Of a stretch of 64,000 nt of DNA, positions 42,995 to 52,637 are shown one piece after another. Position 1 is the first letter of the stretch. Each line of letters starts with the position of its first letter. The position numbers and the translations under genes were made by a program. The DNA is from Chryseobacterium phocaeense (GTDB lineage Bacteria > Bacteroidota > Bacteroidia > Flavobacteriales > Weeksellaceae), in contig NZ_LT827014.1 in the NCBI RefSeq assembly GCF_900169075.1, positions 62,001-126,000 of the forward strand. Direction: 5' to 3'. A model generated the notes under the pieces. It had not been told where the DNA came from, did no database searches, and saw only the letters and a list, made by a program, of their open reading frames with translations.

Positions 42995-45262
42995 ATGACT
43001 TTTGATATTGATATGATCAGAAAAGTGTACGAGCGTTACCCGGAAAGGATTGCAGCTGCAAGACAAATCGTGGGAAAACCGCTTACACTTTCAGAAAAAA
43101 TCCTTTACACTCACCTTTGGGAGGGAAACGCTACACAGGCACATGAACGAGGAAACTCCTACGTAGATTTTGCCCCGGACAGGGTAGCCATGCAGGACGC
43201 CACAGCACAGATGGCACTTTTACAGTTTATGCAGGCGGGAAAAGCTAAAGTAGCTGTACCATCCACTGCCCATGCGGATCACCTGATCCAGGCAAGAATA
43301 GGTGCTGAAGCAGATTTACAGGAAGGTATCAACAAAAATTCCGAGGTATTCAACTTCCTGAGCTCCGTTTGTGATAAATACGGAATTGGTTTCTGGAAAC
43401 CTGGAGCCGGAATTATCCACCAGGTAGTATTAGAAAATTATGCATTCCCCGGAGGTATGATGATTGGAACCGACTCTCACACGGTAAATGCGGGAGGACT
43501 GGGAATGGTAGCCATTGGTGTAGGTGGTGCAGATGCGGTAGACGTTATGGCCGGAATGCCGTGGGAGCTTAAAATGCCAAAACTTATCGGGGTAAAACTA
43601 ACCGGCAGAATGAATGGATGGACTTCAGCCAAAGACGTTATCCTGAAAGTAGCCGGTATCCTTACCGTAAAAGGAGGAACAGGCTGTATCGTGGAATATT
43701 TCGGAGAAGGGGCTGAATCCCTTTCAGCAACCGGAAAAGGAACCATCTGTAATATGGGTGCTGAGATCGGAGCTACAACTTCTACCTTCGGATATGATGA
43801 TTCTATGCGGAGATACCTTGCCGCTACAGGAAGACAGGATGTGGTAGATGCAGCGGATAAAATTGCAGAACATCTTACGGGTGATGCTGAAGTATATGCC
43901 AACCCGGAACAATATTTTGATCAGTTAATTGAAATTAACCTTTCTGAACTGACTCCTCACTTAAACGGACCTTTCACTCCTGACTTAGCAACGCCGGTAG
44001 CAGAATTCAGAGCTAAAGCTGAAGCTAACGGATGGCCGCTGGAAGTAGAATGGGCACTTATAGGTTCATGTACAAACTCTTCTTATGAAGATTTATCAAG
44101 AGCAGCTTCTATTGTGGAAGATGCGGTAGCAAAAGGAGTAAAACCAAAAGCGATCTTAGGGATCAACCCCGGTTCTGAGCAGGTGAAATTCACAGCAGAA
44201 AGAGACGGATTCTTAAATTCCTTCAGAAAATTCGAAAACGCAAGAATATTTACCAATGCCTGTGGGCCATGTATCGGACAATGGGACAGAGAAGGCGCTG
44301 AAAAAGGAGAGAAAAACTCTATCATCCACTCTTTCAACAGGAACTTTGCAAAAAGAGCTGACGGTAACCCAAATACCCACGCATTCGTAGCTTCCCCAGA
44401 AATGGTAGCTGCAGTTGCGATCTCGGGAAGACTGGATTTTAACCCGATTACGGATACGTTAACCGCTGAAAACGGCGAACAGGTAAAACTTGATGAGCCA
44501 AAAGGTTCCGAGCTTCCTGCAAAAGGTTTTGCCGTAGATGATAACGGATACCAGGCACCTTCTGAAGATGGGTCTTCAGTGGTTGTAAATGTTAGTCCTA
44601 CATCAGACAGGCTTCAATTGTTGGAAGAATTCCCTGCATGGGACGGTAAAAATATTGAAGGCGCCAAAGTATTGATCAAAGCTTTCGGAAAATGTACGAC
44701 TGACCATATTTCTATGGCTGGACCATGGCTGAAATACAGAGGCCACCTCGACAATATTTCAAACAATATGCTGATTGGAGCCGTCAATGCTTATAATATG
44801 GAAACTAACCATGTTAAAAATGAAATTACTGGAGAGTATGGCGAAGTTCCGGCTGTACAGAGAGCCTACAAAGCTGCTGGAATTCCGACGATCGTGGTAG
44901 GAGACCAGAACTATGGTGAAGGTTCTTCCAGAGAGCATGCCGCTATGGAGCCGAGACATCTTGGCGTAAAAGCCGTATTGGTAAAATCATTTGCAAGAAT
45001 CCACGAAACCAACCTTAAAAAACAGGGGATGTTGGGAATCACTTTCGCTAATGAAGCTGATTACGATAAAATCCAGGAAGATGATACGGTTAATTTCTTA
45101 GACCTTGACCAGTTTGCTCCGGGAAAACAACTGACTTTGGAATTCGTTCATGCGGATGGAACTAAAGACATCATTATGGCTAACCATACTTATAATGAGC
45201 AGCAGATTGACTGGTTTAAAGCCGGTTCAGCGCTTAATCTGATTAAAAAACAACAGAATTAA
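42995..45262 (+). CDS. acnA: Aconitate hydratase A-type
   Basis: This 755-residue aconitase is of the mitochondrial/AcnA type. Iron-sulfur ligands are expected in [10 protein letters not shown] and [10 protein letters not shown], and the C-terminal swivel domain has the S-S-R-E-H-A-A-M-E block. It catalyses the same reaction as acnB in the tricarboxylic acid cycle. The two enzymes are not close paralogues. It ends at a bidirectional terminator shared with the LytTR regulator gene. Confidence 0.94.
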   Translation: MTFDIDMIRKVYERYPERIAAARQIVGKPLTLSEKILYTHLWEGNATQAHERGNSYVDFAPDRVAMQDATAQMALLQFMQAGKAKVAVPSTAHADHLIQARIGAEADLQEGINKNSEVFNFLSSVCDKYGIGFWKPGAGIIHQVVLENYAFPGGMMIGTDSHTVNAGGLGMVAIGVGGADAVDVMAGMPWELKMPKLIGVKLTGRMNGWTSAKDVILKVAGILTVKGGTGCIVEYFGEGAESLSATGKGTICNMGAEIGATTSTFGYDDSMRRYLAATGRQDVVDAADKIAEHLTGDAEVYANPEQYFDQLIEINLSELTPHLNGPFTPDLATPVAEFRAKAEANGWPLEVEWALIGSCTNSSYEDLSRAASIVEDAVAKGVKPKAILGINPGSEQVKFTAERDGFLNSFRKFENARIFTNACGPCIGQWDREGAEKGEKNSIIHSFNRNFAKRADGNPNTHAFVASPEMVAAVAISGRLDFNPITDTLTAENGEQVKLDEPKGSELPAKGFAVDDNGYQAPSEDGSSVVVNVSPTSDRLQLLEEFPAWDGKNIEGAKVLIKAFGKCTTDHISMAGPWLKYRGHLDNISNNMLIGAVNAYNMETNHVKNEITGEYGEVPAVQRAYKAAGIPTIVVGDQNYGEGSSREHAAMEPRHLGVKAVLVKSFARIHETNLKKQGMLGITFANEADYDKIQEDDTVNFLDLDQFAPGKQLTLEFVHADGTKDIIMANHTYNEQQIDWFKAGSALNLIKKQQN

Positions 45263-45287
45263 TTGTTAGAGATTAATTAATCATAAG

Positions 45288-45316
45288 AAAATCGGCTCCG
45301 AAGGAGCCGATTTTTA
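45288..45316. terminator. Bidirectional intrinsic terminator
   Basis: AATCGGCTCC and GGAGCCGATT form a perfect 10-bp stem, flanked by an A run and a T run, so it serves acnA on the plus strand and the LytTR gene on the minus strand. Confidence 0.92.
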
Positions 45317-45997
45317 TTTTATCCGGGCTAAAAGATTGCTCCTGTAGCTTTCACCAACAGGAATTACCTGGTCTGAAATCAGCACCATTCTTTTTACGCC
45401 TATATTTTTTGTTTTATCGAGGTTGACAATAAATGATTTATGGACCCTGACAAATCTTTCTGACAACTGGTTTTCGAGGGATTTTAATGTGTCCAGTACA
45501 ATGTATTCCTCGTTAGAAGTTCTGATATTGACATAATCCTTGATGCTTTCAATATACAGGATATCAGCAAAATTAATCCGATGCTGCTGTCCGGAGGATT
45601 TTACAAAAAAATAGGTATCTTCTTTATTTTCATTCATTGGAAAACGTTCACGGGCTTTCTCGGCACTTTTATAAAACCGTTCAAATGAAACCGGCTTCAG
45701 AAGATAATCAATAATATTGTGCTCATAGCCTTCCAAAGCGTATTCGGAATAGGCTGTCGTCAGGATATACCTTTTCTTTTCTCCCACGATCTTCATAAAA
45801 TTGATCCCCGTAAGTTCAGGCATCTGAATATCCAGAAAAATGAGGTCTGCTTCATTATTTTGAATGTACTCCAATGCTGTAATAGGATTTTCCGCAGAAA
45901 AAACAAGCTCCAGAAAGGGAATCTTCCGGACATAATTTTCTAATAGTGAAATTGCCAGGGGTTCATCATCAACAATGATGCATTTAATCGTTTTCAT
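45314..45997 (-). CDS. LytTR-family response regulator
   Basis: This 227-residue regulator has a receiver domain (phosphoacceptor aspartate in L-I-F-L-D-I-Q-M-P, residues 55-63) and a LytTR DNA-binding domain (D-I-L-Y-I-E-S, V-R-V-H-K-S-F-I-V-N). It is translationally coupled to the LytS-like kinase gene, which overlaps it by 14 bases. The pair probably controls nearby outer-membrane functions; the TonB-type receptor gene transcribed divergently from 47162 is a candidate target on position only. Confidence 0.92.
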   Translation of the reverse strand: MKTIKCIIVDDEPLAISLLENYVRKIPFLELVFSAENPITALEYIQNNEADLIFLDIQMPELTGINFMKIVGEKKRYILTTAYSEYALEGYEHNIIDYLLKPVSFERFYKSAEKARERFPMNENKEDTYFFVKSSGQQHRINFADILYIESIKDYVNIRTSNEEYIVLDTLKSLENQLSERFVRVHKSFIVNLDKTKNIGVKRMVLISDQVIPVGESYRSNLLARIK

Positions 45998-47000
45998 GGG
46001 GGAAAGTTATTCTCAAATCTACAATAAATTCAGATTCCAGGTCTTTTATATTCAGTTGATGCCTTTTAGGATATAAAATTTCCAGACGTTTTTTTACATT
46101 TTCAATCCCGATACCGGAGGCTGTATCTTTCATTCGCTGATTTTTAAAATTCTGAAGATAAAAATGAAGCACATTATGTTCATCTGAAACCTTAAGAACA
46201 AAACCTTTATCCCTGAAATCTCCGTGTTTAAAAGCATTTTCCACAAACGGAACCAACAGCATCGGGGAAATTCCAAGCTTCGGATTGGTGATATTTTTTT
46301 CGAAGACCAACATTTCAGAATTCTTGATTCTGAGTTTTTCAAGCCCGATTAAGCTTTCAATATAGCCAATTTCTTTATCCAGGCTGATAACATCTTTTTC
46401 AAGGTCTTTCGTACTGTACCTCAGCAGCTCACTCAGCTTTTCAATAGCAGGAAGCGATTGATCCGAGTTTTGATAGACCAGGGAGTAGATATTATTTAAA
46501 GAATTAAAAATAAAGTGCGGGTTGATCTGAGTTTTCAAAGCCTGAAGCTGAGCGTGTTTTCTTTCTTCGATCAGTTTTGTGCGCTCTGCTTCAATTTTAA
46601 AATAATACTGAAAAAACCACAGATTGGTACTCACGAAAACCGTTAAACTTGAATAATAAATATTGTCATAAAAATAATACAGGAAAGTAGTTCCCTCCTT
46701 ATAATTCCTGTAACCCGTAAGTGCCGGCAGCAATAGTTCTTCTAGGGAGTAGCGAAAAAAAACAAAAACGAATACTCCCACAAAAAAACCGATAATCATC
46801 ATATAGAACCTTTTTGGATCAAAAAATCTCGGGACCACGAAAAAGTAATTCGTATAAAAGCCCAGGAAATTAGACAGAAATATGGTGATGCTCAGGATAT
46901 CGAACGTTCTGGTATCATAGACCAATATGCCAATGATCCCATTGAAAACAATCAGCAGCCAGTAGAAAATATGCAGGAGAAGAATTTGTTTTTGCTTCAT
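45984..47000 (-). CDS. LytS-like sensor histidine kinase (HisKA_7TM/HATPase type)
   Basis: This kinase of 338 residues has four to five predicted membrane segments in the first 135 residues and no periplasmic domain of size. The phosphorylated histidine lies in I-N-P-H-F-I-F-N-S-L-N-N (His162). A short ATPase domain has A-F-K-H-G-D and G-I-G-I-E-N-V-K-K-R. The LytS/YehU-type architecture matches a LytTR partner. An ATG at 47024 is also possible and would add 8 residues; the choice of 47000 is by similarity to the usual short hydrophobic start. Confidence 0.87.
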   Translation of the reverse strand: MKQKQILLLHIFYWLLIVFNGIIGILVYDTRTFDILSITIFLSNFLGFYTNYFFVVPRFFDPKRFYMMIIGFFVGVFVFVFFRYSLEELLLPALTGYRNYKEGTTFLYYFYDNIYYSSLTVFVSTNLWFFQYYFKIEAERTKLIEERKHAQLQALKTQINPHFIFNSLNNIYSLVYQNSDQSLPAIEKLSELLRYSTKDLEKDVISLDKEIGYIESLIGLEKLRIKNSEMLVFEKNITNPKLGISPMLLVPFVENAFKHGDFRDKGFVLKVSDEHNVLHFYLQNFKNQRMKDTASGIGIENVKKRLEILYPKRHQLNIKDLESEFIVDLRITFPHEND

Positions 47001-47161
47001 ATCCAAATGTAAGGCTCCCTGCATAAAGATTCATAAACATTTCCGACAAAACCCGGTTTTTTCCCGATGAAATATTTTTGACCGGAATAATTCAGGGCAA
47101 AATCTAAATGCCATTTCATAAAAAAACGATTGAAAATACCTTTGATCCAAGATTTTAAACC

Positions 47162-49282
47162 ATGAAACTAAAATATATTTTTATTATCTGCCTTTTTTCT
47201 TCAGCTTTTTCAGGACAAATCAAGAAAGACAGTGTCCGCAACGTGGAACAGATCAATCTTCTGGTTAAGAAGAAGCTACTGGAAAGAAAAGCCGACCGTC
47301 TTATCTTCAATGTAGAAGCATCGATCGCTTCTCAGGGTATGGATGCTTCCGAAACCCTGGCCAATGTTCCCATGCTGAAAGTGGATGAAAATATGGGCTC
47401 CATTTCAATTACAGGAAAAAGTACGGTAAGCGTAATGATCAATGGAAGAATGCTCAATCTTTCAGGAAATGCGCTTTTAAACTACCTGAAATCCATCCGC
47501 TCCGAGAATATTGCAAAAATTGAGGTGATTACTACACCGCCTGCAAAATACGAGGCTCAGGGAAACAGCGGGATCATCAATATTATCCTCAAGAAAAACC
47601 CGAACATCGGCTTCAGCGGGAATATCAATACGAATCTGATCCAGAGGACCTACTCCGGATTCAGTTCCAACGGTTCGCTTAATTATCAGACAGAAAAATT
47701 CAGCGGCAGCCTGAAACTTACCCATTATGATTCTGCCAAACGTTCTGATGAAAATTATTCTATTGTTGGGGCTACACAGAATTACAGCAATTCCGTACGG
47801 AGGGATATGTGGAATGAACTGACTCCTACCCTCAATTTTTCTTATAAAATCAGCAAGAATTCTGAAATCGGAATGGAGTACATCTATGCCCATCAGAAAT
47901 CAGGAATGGATATTGTGAATACCACCAAAAATATAACCTCGGATCATCAGGAAGAAAATCTCCTGACCCATACTTTTCACCGTGAAAAACTTCCTACGCA
48001 TACTTTAAGTGCCTATTATGATCTCAAACTTGATTCACTGGGGAAGAAACTAAGCATTGCAGTAAATTTCTATAAAAACAATTCTGATACCGAGGTTAAT
48101 TTTTCCACACTAAGATCTTCGGACCAATCTGTCCAGGATATAAAAACCATTTCACTGGTGTCTCCGCAGATCTTTTCAGGACAGGCGGATCTGGAACTTC
48201 CGTTTTCATTTGGAACCATTGAAACGGGGTTGAAATTCAATCAATTTAAAAACAATTCGGATCTGCAGTATTACAATTTAAATGGTGGAGCATATGTTCC
48301 GGATTATTCAAGAGCCAATATTTTTCAGTATCAGGAAGAAAATTATGCTGCCTACTTCAGCTTTGCAAAAAATTTCGGGGAACACTGGGAAACAAAAACG
48401 GGTGTGCGTTATGAACATACGAATGCGAAAAGTTTTACGCCTTCAACCGCCTCGGGTAATACCTATAATTACGGACAGTGGTTTCCTTCCGCCTATGTTT
48501 CTTATAAGCAAGATAAGAATGTGTTCAGCTTTTCTTATTCCAGAAGGATCAACAGACCAAGCATGAGCAACCTGAACCCGTTCCGCTGGTATTCGAATCC
48601 TTATTCTTATTCTTCGGGAAATCCTCTGCTTACTCCGGCTTATATTAATAATTGGGAATTGGGATATACTTTCAACAGTAAATTTTCAGCCAGCGTTTAT
48701 TATCTGAGAATGAAAAATGCATTCGGCCAGATCTCCTATCTGGATGACCTCTCCCAGGTCAGTAATTATCTGAATTATTACAACAATAATTTCTGGGGGC
48801 TTAATGCTTCGTACACCGATACTTTCTTCAGGTTCTGGGAAACCAGCCTGTCGATGAACGCTTCCCTGCAGAATTCAACGGTATTTAATATAGAGGCACA
48901 AACCCAGAAAGGAAATTCATTCAGCTACTCCATCAACAATACGTTCAGTTTAAATAAGAAGAAGACCGTAGCATTATTTCTAAATTACAGCCACAGTCTT
49001 CCCTATAGAAACGTCAACTCTTATTTTTATGATTTTCCCCAGCTGAATTCTGGAATAAAAGTTTCATTGATGGAAAAGCAACTTCAGGTCAATGCAACGG
49101 TGACCAATATATTTGCCCAACGATACCGTGGTGATAAATATTTTTCTGACAATACCCAATATATGGACAATTACTGGGATGGCAGAAGCTTCCGCCTAAG
49201 CGTTAATTATACTTTCGGGAACAGTAAAAAGAAAATTAACAAAAAGAATATCAGGTTTGAAGAAAAAGAAAGAGCCGAATAA
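47162..49282 (+). CDS. Outer-membrane beta-barrel receptor (OMP_b-brl_3 type)
   Basis: This 706-residue protein has a signal peptide (residues 3-17), a plug-like N-terminal domain (I-T-G-K-S-T-V-S-V-M-I-N-G-R and I-E-V-I-T-T-P-P-A-K-Y-E-A-Q-G) and a long beta-barrel. It belongs to the TonB-receptor-like outer-membrane barrel family found widely in Bacteroidetes, in a version lacking the N-terminal carboxypeptidase-like domain. The cargo is unknown. It is transcribed divergently from the LytS-like kinase, which is the only hint of regulation. Confidence 0.85.
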   Translation: MKLKYIFIICLFSSAFSGQIKKDSVRNVEQINLLVKKKLLERKADRLIFNVEASIASQGMDASETLANVPMLKVDENMGSISITGKSTVSVMINGRMLNLSGNALLNYLKSIRSENIAKIEVITTPPAKYEAQGNSGIINIILKKNPNIGFSGNINTNLIQRTYSGFSSNGSLNYQTEKFSGSLKLTHYDSAKRSDENYSIVGATQNYSNSVRRDMWNELTPTLNFSYKISKNSEIGMEYIYAHQKSGMDIVNTTKNITSDHQEENLLTHTFHREKLPTHTLSAYYDLKLDSLGKKLSIAVNFYKNNSDTEVNFSTLRSSDQSVQDIKTISLVSPQIFSGQADLELPFSFGTIETGLKFNQFKNNSDLQYYNLNGGAYVPDYSRANIFQYQEENYAAYFSFAKNFGEHWETKTGVRYEHTNAKSFTPSTASGNTYNYGQWFPSAYVSYKQDKNVFSFSYSRRINRPSMSNLNPFRWYSNPYSYSSGNPLLTPAYINNWELGYTFNSKFSASVYYLRMKNAFGQISYLDDLSQVSNYLNYYNNNFWGLNASYTDTFFRFWETSLSMNASLQNSTVFNIEAQTQKGNSFSYSINNTFSLNKKKTVALFLNYSHSLPYRNVNSYFYDFPQLNSGIKVSLMEKQLQVNATVTNIFAQRYRGDKYFSDNTQYMDNYWDGRSFRLSVNYTFGNSKKKINKKNIRFEEKERAE

Positions 49283-49331
49283 TTACCCGATTTGACATTT
49301 CAGTTAGAACTTATTTAAAACTTTTAATTTT

Positions 49332-49371
49332 AAACCATTAAGATTTAATTTAAGATTTTAAGAATATTAAG
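49332..49371. repeat. TTAAG-type dispersed repeat, copy 1
   Basis: AACCATTAAGATTTAA, TTTAAGATTTTAAG and GAATATTAAG form imperfect tandem units. A close match occurs at 56250-56287 upstream of thiF. Confidence 0.5.
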
Positions 49372-49388
49372 CCTTCTTCCACAAAATA

Positions 49389-49415
49389 AAAACAGAGAAC
49401 TGCTCTCTGTTTTTA
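49389..49415. terminator. Bidirectional intrinsic terminator
   Basis: ACAGAGA (49392-49398) and TCTCTGT (49404-49410) form a 7-bp stem flanked by A-rich and T-rich sequence. It lies after the plus-strand receptor and beyond the 3' end of the minus-strand TonB receptor. Confidence 0.75.
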
Positions 49416-49449
49416 TGTATTCTGTAAACTGAATTTAAAGCTTTAAATG

Positions 49450-49508
49450 TTTGTTAAGAAGTGAATTTCTTAATCTCTTAATGTCTCAATTTCTTAATTC
49501 CTCAATTT
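49450..49508. repeat. Octamer array of TTTCTTAA units (family C)
   Basis: TTTCTTAA, TCTCTTAA, TGTCTCAA, TTTCTTAA and TTCCTCAA follow one another with an exact 8-base step from 49466. TTAAGAA at 49454-49460 is the start of the complementary half. The last unit runs into the stop codon of the TonB receptor at 49507. Confidence 0.75.
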
Positions 49509-52245
49509 AAAACTTAAACTCTACTCTCGCAAACACAAATCTCCCTCCAATACCATACTGCGAAACCTGTCTTGAATACACAAACTGGTTATCCGCCGTC
49601 AGAGAACTGATATTCGGGCTTCTGGAAGGAAGAACATTAAAGAGGTTGTTACTTCCGACCGTTGCGGAAATATTTTTATTGAAATCATAACCCACAGAAA
49701 GGTCTGTTACAAAACGTTCATTCAGAATATAGTGCTCCCTGCTGCCGACCACTCCGTCGAAATTTGCATCCAGCACATCCGCATCGGTGACTTTTCCAAA
49801 ATAAGAATTTCTCAGGGAAACGGTAAGTGCTGATAGTTTAAGCGTATTGGAAAGCGTAGCTTTGATGCGGGGCACCGCTTCTTCAAAGTAGACCCTGTTC
49901 GGTTCAGAGAAATAATTATTGATCTGGCTTACCAATTTTGGAGATGCATGAATTTCACCGATTCTTCTGGTCTGATTGAGATTAAGGCCAAAGTTATTTT
50001 CCAAAGAAATCCCTTCAGAAATCCTTGAATTCTGAGAAACCGTGATATCTAATCCTTTTGTCTGCGAATCAACAGCATTGGCGAAGAAATTCGCGGCACT
50101 CGCCCTCGCAAGATCAAAGGCACTCTGCAGCACCTGATCATCCGGACTTTGAACGGTTTCCGGACGGTAAAATAAGTCAGTAAGCACCACTCTGTCCTTG
50201 ATTTTTATATAATAGGCATCTGCTGTAAACACTAAACTTAAAGACGGGATCTTCCATGTAATTCCGGTACTGTACGATTGTGAGGTTTCCTGTTTCAGCT
50301 TTGGAATTCCCAAGGCCTGTGCCGCTTCAGAATTGTTCCTGAAAGTTCCTACCTGTGTGGTTTGTCCCTTTTGTATCAGCGTAGAGGTAGAACTGTAATA
50401 AATCTGCGCCAGGGAAGGAGCTCTGAATCCGGTAGAAACAGCTCCCCGCCAGTTAAAATTATCCGCCAGCTTCACATTGGTCGCCAGTTTATAATTAAAA
50501 GTGGAACCGAAATCCGAGTAATTTTCAAAACGTACAGCTCCTTCCAGCAGCCACCAGTCGGTAGGTTCAATTTCAACATCTGCATAGGCCGCAAAACTGT
50601 TTCTGCTTCCGGAAACCGCATTGTCAGGACTGAATCCCGGGAAAACCTGTGCACCGGCGGGTCTGTTTACGCCAAAAAAATCGGTTACTTTTTCATTCTC
50701 GGGCGTTGCAGCGGTTACTACACGGCCATTAATATCGTAGGATGCATATGAATTTTCATTTCCGGCATTAACCTTATAGTTTTCATAACGGTATTCTCCT
50801 CCGAAAGCGAGATTCAGACCATGAAGCACATCATATTTTTTAGAAAAATCAAGATTGAGGGTATTTTGCAGGAATTCTGAACCTCCGGCTTCAAATGTTC
50901 TTGGTGAAAGATCTCCCAGTGAAGCATTAAATGTATTCACCACACCGAAATTAAAGGCATTTTTCCCGAACGTATTACTTAAATCTACATTCCAGCCGTT
51001 CCATTTTCCTTTGATTCCTCCGGCAAGGGAATAATCGTTCACACTGGCTTCAATTTGGGGAAGGTATCCGTTTGGTGTCACAGCATTGATATTTCTTTCC
51101 GTATTCGGCAGGCGGAAGAAACCTCCCGCATTTCCCAGACGGTAGCTGTATCCTCCGAAAGAATATACTTTCCAGTCTTCATTCACCGGAATTTCAGAAT
51201 TGAAAAAAAGCTGTGCAGACTGTAGTTTGGACTGTCCCGCTCTGAGACTGAAATCTTTTCTTTCCAGATTTCTGTACTTAAGCTCCTGATCCGTAAAATC
51301 AGCCCCCAATAACCCCTGCAGTTCCGAAATAGTGTTTGCGTTGGAGATCTGCGACTGAAAAGCAGGAGAAAAATAATAAACCTGTGAGGCATACTGCTTC
51401 ACCGCATTGATGATTTGCTGCGTGTTGGAAGTATTAGTGATATTTTTATATAAGCCATCAATATTAACTCCACTTTGTAAAGCCCTGTAATTAATTGCAT
51501 TATAAGCATTAAAAATATCTCCCTGACGAACTCCGGCTCTTGAATAAGGGTCTCTGTACTGGACAGAACCCGTGACATTGATGAATCCTTTTTCCCCAAT
51601 TTTGGCTCCGTAGTTTAGGTCGGCTGAAATGGTCTGGCCGTCTATTCCTCCTGAAAAATTATTGGTCACAGGGGATGCATAGCCGCCAAGGAATACCTGT
51701 CCTGACAAACCTAATCTTTTCTTAAGTCCCAGATTGACCACCCCTGCAATGGCATCGGAACCATATTGTGCTGAAGCTCCATCCCGCAGGACTTCAATTT
51801 TTTCCAAGGCAAATGCCGGAATGGCATTAAGGTCTGTCCCTACCGAACCTCTCCCAGGCGTTAGGGTTACATTGATCAGGGAAGACTGGTATCTTCTTTT
51901 CCCGTTGAGCAATACCAGTACCTGATCCGGCCCAAGTCCTCTCAGAAGCGCCGGATCTACGAAATCGGTTCCGTCATTGACCGTGTGGGAAGTGGAAGAA
52001 AATGAAGGCACCACGTAATTAAGAGCCTGACTGATATTATTGACAGGACTCTGTCTCAAAATCTTTGAGATATTGATGATATCCACCGGAACCGGGGTCT
52101 CTGTAAGGGATCTCCCCGCTCCTCTTGATCCCAGAATGACTACGTCATCAATCTTTTTGGATGATGCAGAATCCGACTGTCCAAAGTAAAATGCGGAGAT
52201 CAGGGTTGCTGATGTTATGATGATTTTTTTGTTGAAAGTGTACAT
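49507..52245 (-). CDS. TonB-dependent receptor with S-box-like and Met/Cys leader
   Basis: This 912-residue outer-membrane receptor has a signal peptide (residues 7-22) and a full plug domain (D-D-V-V-I-L-G-S-R-G near residue 32, R-G-L-G-P-D-Q-V-L-V-L-L-N-G-K-R, I-E-V-L-R-D-G-A-S-A-Q-Y-G-S). A 22-strand-type barrel follows, ending in F-A-R-V-E-F-K-F. It belongs to the large FecA-like group without a SusD partner. The long leader (52246-52640) carries an S-box-like RNA and a Met/Cys-rich leader ORF, so uptake of a sulfur-containing nutrient is the natural guess. The actual ligand is unknown. Confidence 0.85.
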   Translation of the reverse strand: MYTFNKKIIITSATLISAFYFGQSDSASSKKIDDVVILGSRGAGRSLTETPVPVDIINISKILRQSPVNNISQALNYVVPSFSSTSHTVNDGTDFVDPALLRGLGPDQVLVLLNGKRRYQSSLINVTLTPGRGSVGTDLNAIPAFALEKIEVLRDGASAQYGSDAIAGVVNLGLKKRLGLSGQVFLGGYASPVTNNFSGGIDGQTISADLNYGAKIGEKGFINVTGSVQYRDPYSRAGVRQGDIFNAYNAINYRALQSGVNIDGLYKNITNTSNTQQIINAVKQYASQVYYFSPAFQSQISNANTISELQGLLGADFTDQELKYRNLERKDFSLRAGQSKLQSAQLFFNSEIPVNEDWKVYSFGGYSYRLGNAGGFFRLPNTERNINAVTPNGYLPQIEASVNDYSLAGGIKGKWNGWNVDLSNTFGKNAFNFGVVNTFNASLGDLSPRTFEAGGSEFLQNTLNLDFSKKYDVLHGLNLAFGGEYRYENYKVNAGNENSYASYDINGRVVTAATPENEKVTDFFGVNRPAGAQVFPGFSPDNAVSGSRNSFAAYADVEIEPTDWWLLEGAVRFENYSDFGSTFNYKLATNVKLADNFNWRGAVSTGFRAPSLAQIYYSSTSTLIQKGQTTQVGTFRNNSEAAQALGIPKLKQETSQSYSTGITWKIPSLSLVFTADAYYIKIKDRVVLTDLFYRPETVQSPDDQVLQSAFDLARASAANFFANAVDSQTKGLDITVSQNSRISEGISLENNFGLNLNQTRRIGEIHASPKLVSQINNYFSEPNRVYFEEAVPRIKATLSNTLKLSALTVSLRNSYFGKVTDADVLDANFDGVVGSREHYILNERFVTDLSVGYDFNKNISATVGSNNLFNVLPSRSPNISSLTADNQFVYSRQVSQYGIGGRFVFARVEFKF

Positions 52246-52302
52246 GTGTTTTTCTATTTTTTTATTACTGATTGTTTGATATTTTTTGGCAATAACATTT
52301 CT

Positions 52303-52324
52303 GTAACCTTCTGTTTAAGGTTAC
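52303..52324 (-). promoter_or_regulatory. Hairpin between leader ORF and TonB receptor
   Basis: GTAACCTT and AAGGTTAC form a perfect 8-bp stem with a 6-base loop. It follows the leader ORF stop codon by about 40 bases and precedes the receptor ATG by about 58 bases. No U run follows, so it may act on translation or as an antiterminator partner. Confidence 0.5.
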
Positions 52325-52364
52325 TTTCAAATTCGAAAATGTTAAGATTATTTTTTAAAGAAGT

Positions 52365-52490
52365 CTAGAAACAACAACACATGCACATGTGGAAATGGCA
52401 TGAAAACAGTTCAGAATAATGAAGTGAGGCTTCATGATCTGAAAAACGGAAATTGAAATGGTTTTTGAGGTTTCCCTTGTCTTTAAACAT
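52365..52490 (-). CDS. Met/Cys-rich leader peptide
   Basis: This ORF of 41 codons runs from ATG 52490 to TAG 52365. Its last eleven residues are C-H-F-H-M-C-M-C-C-C-F, so six sulfur amino acid codons stand in a row. Such runs are the hallmark of attenuation leaders that sense charged tRNA. It lies between an S-box-like RNA and a TonB receptor gene. A second frame of 26 codons overlaps it (52355-52435) and also carries Cys codons, so both are noted. No Shine-Dalgarno sequence is seen, as is common in this group. Confidence 0.6.
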   Translation of the reverse strand: MFKDKGNLKNHFNFRFSDHEASLHYSELFSCHFHMCMCCCF

Positions 52491-52564
52491 TGATTTTATT
52501 TTTAAAACAAAAATTTCAAGATGGGAATAAAATAGAGAATAAACATTTTTTCCGGGCCGGCCGG

Positions 52565-52630
52565 CTTATCTATTTCAGCACCTTGCTTGTTTTTGCAGGT
52601 TGCTATCCCATCTATGAGATTCTTGATAAT
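52565..52630 (-). ncRNA. Compact S-box-like (SAM-I clan) riboswitch candidate
   Basis: On the minus strand TTATCAAGA opens a P1 helix that closes with AGATAAG (TTATC/GATAA). A 6-bp helix ATCTCA/TGGGAT lies inside. AGCAACC...CAAGGTGCT then matches the SAM-I P3 region that contacts the ligand, followed by an A-rich join. The P4 helix and the standard pseudoknot are missing, so it is a reduced version. A TATCTTTG -7 box (52645-52638) is just upstream. Ligand is inferred to be SAM. Confidence 0.65.
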
Positions 52631-52637
52631 TACGGTG

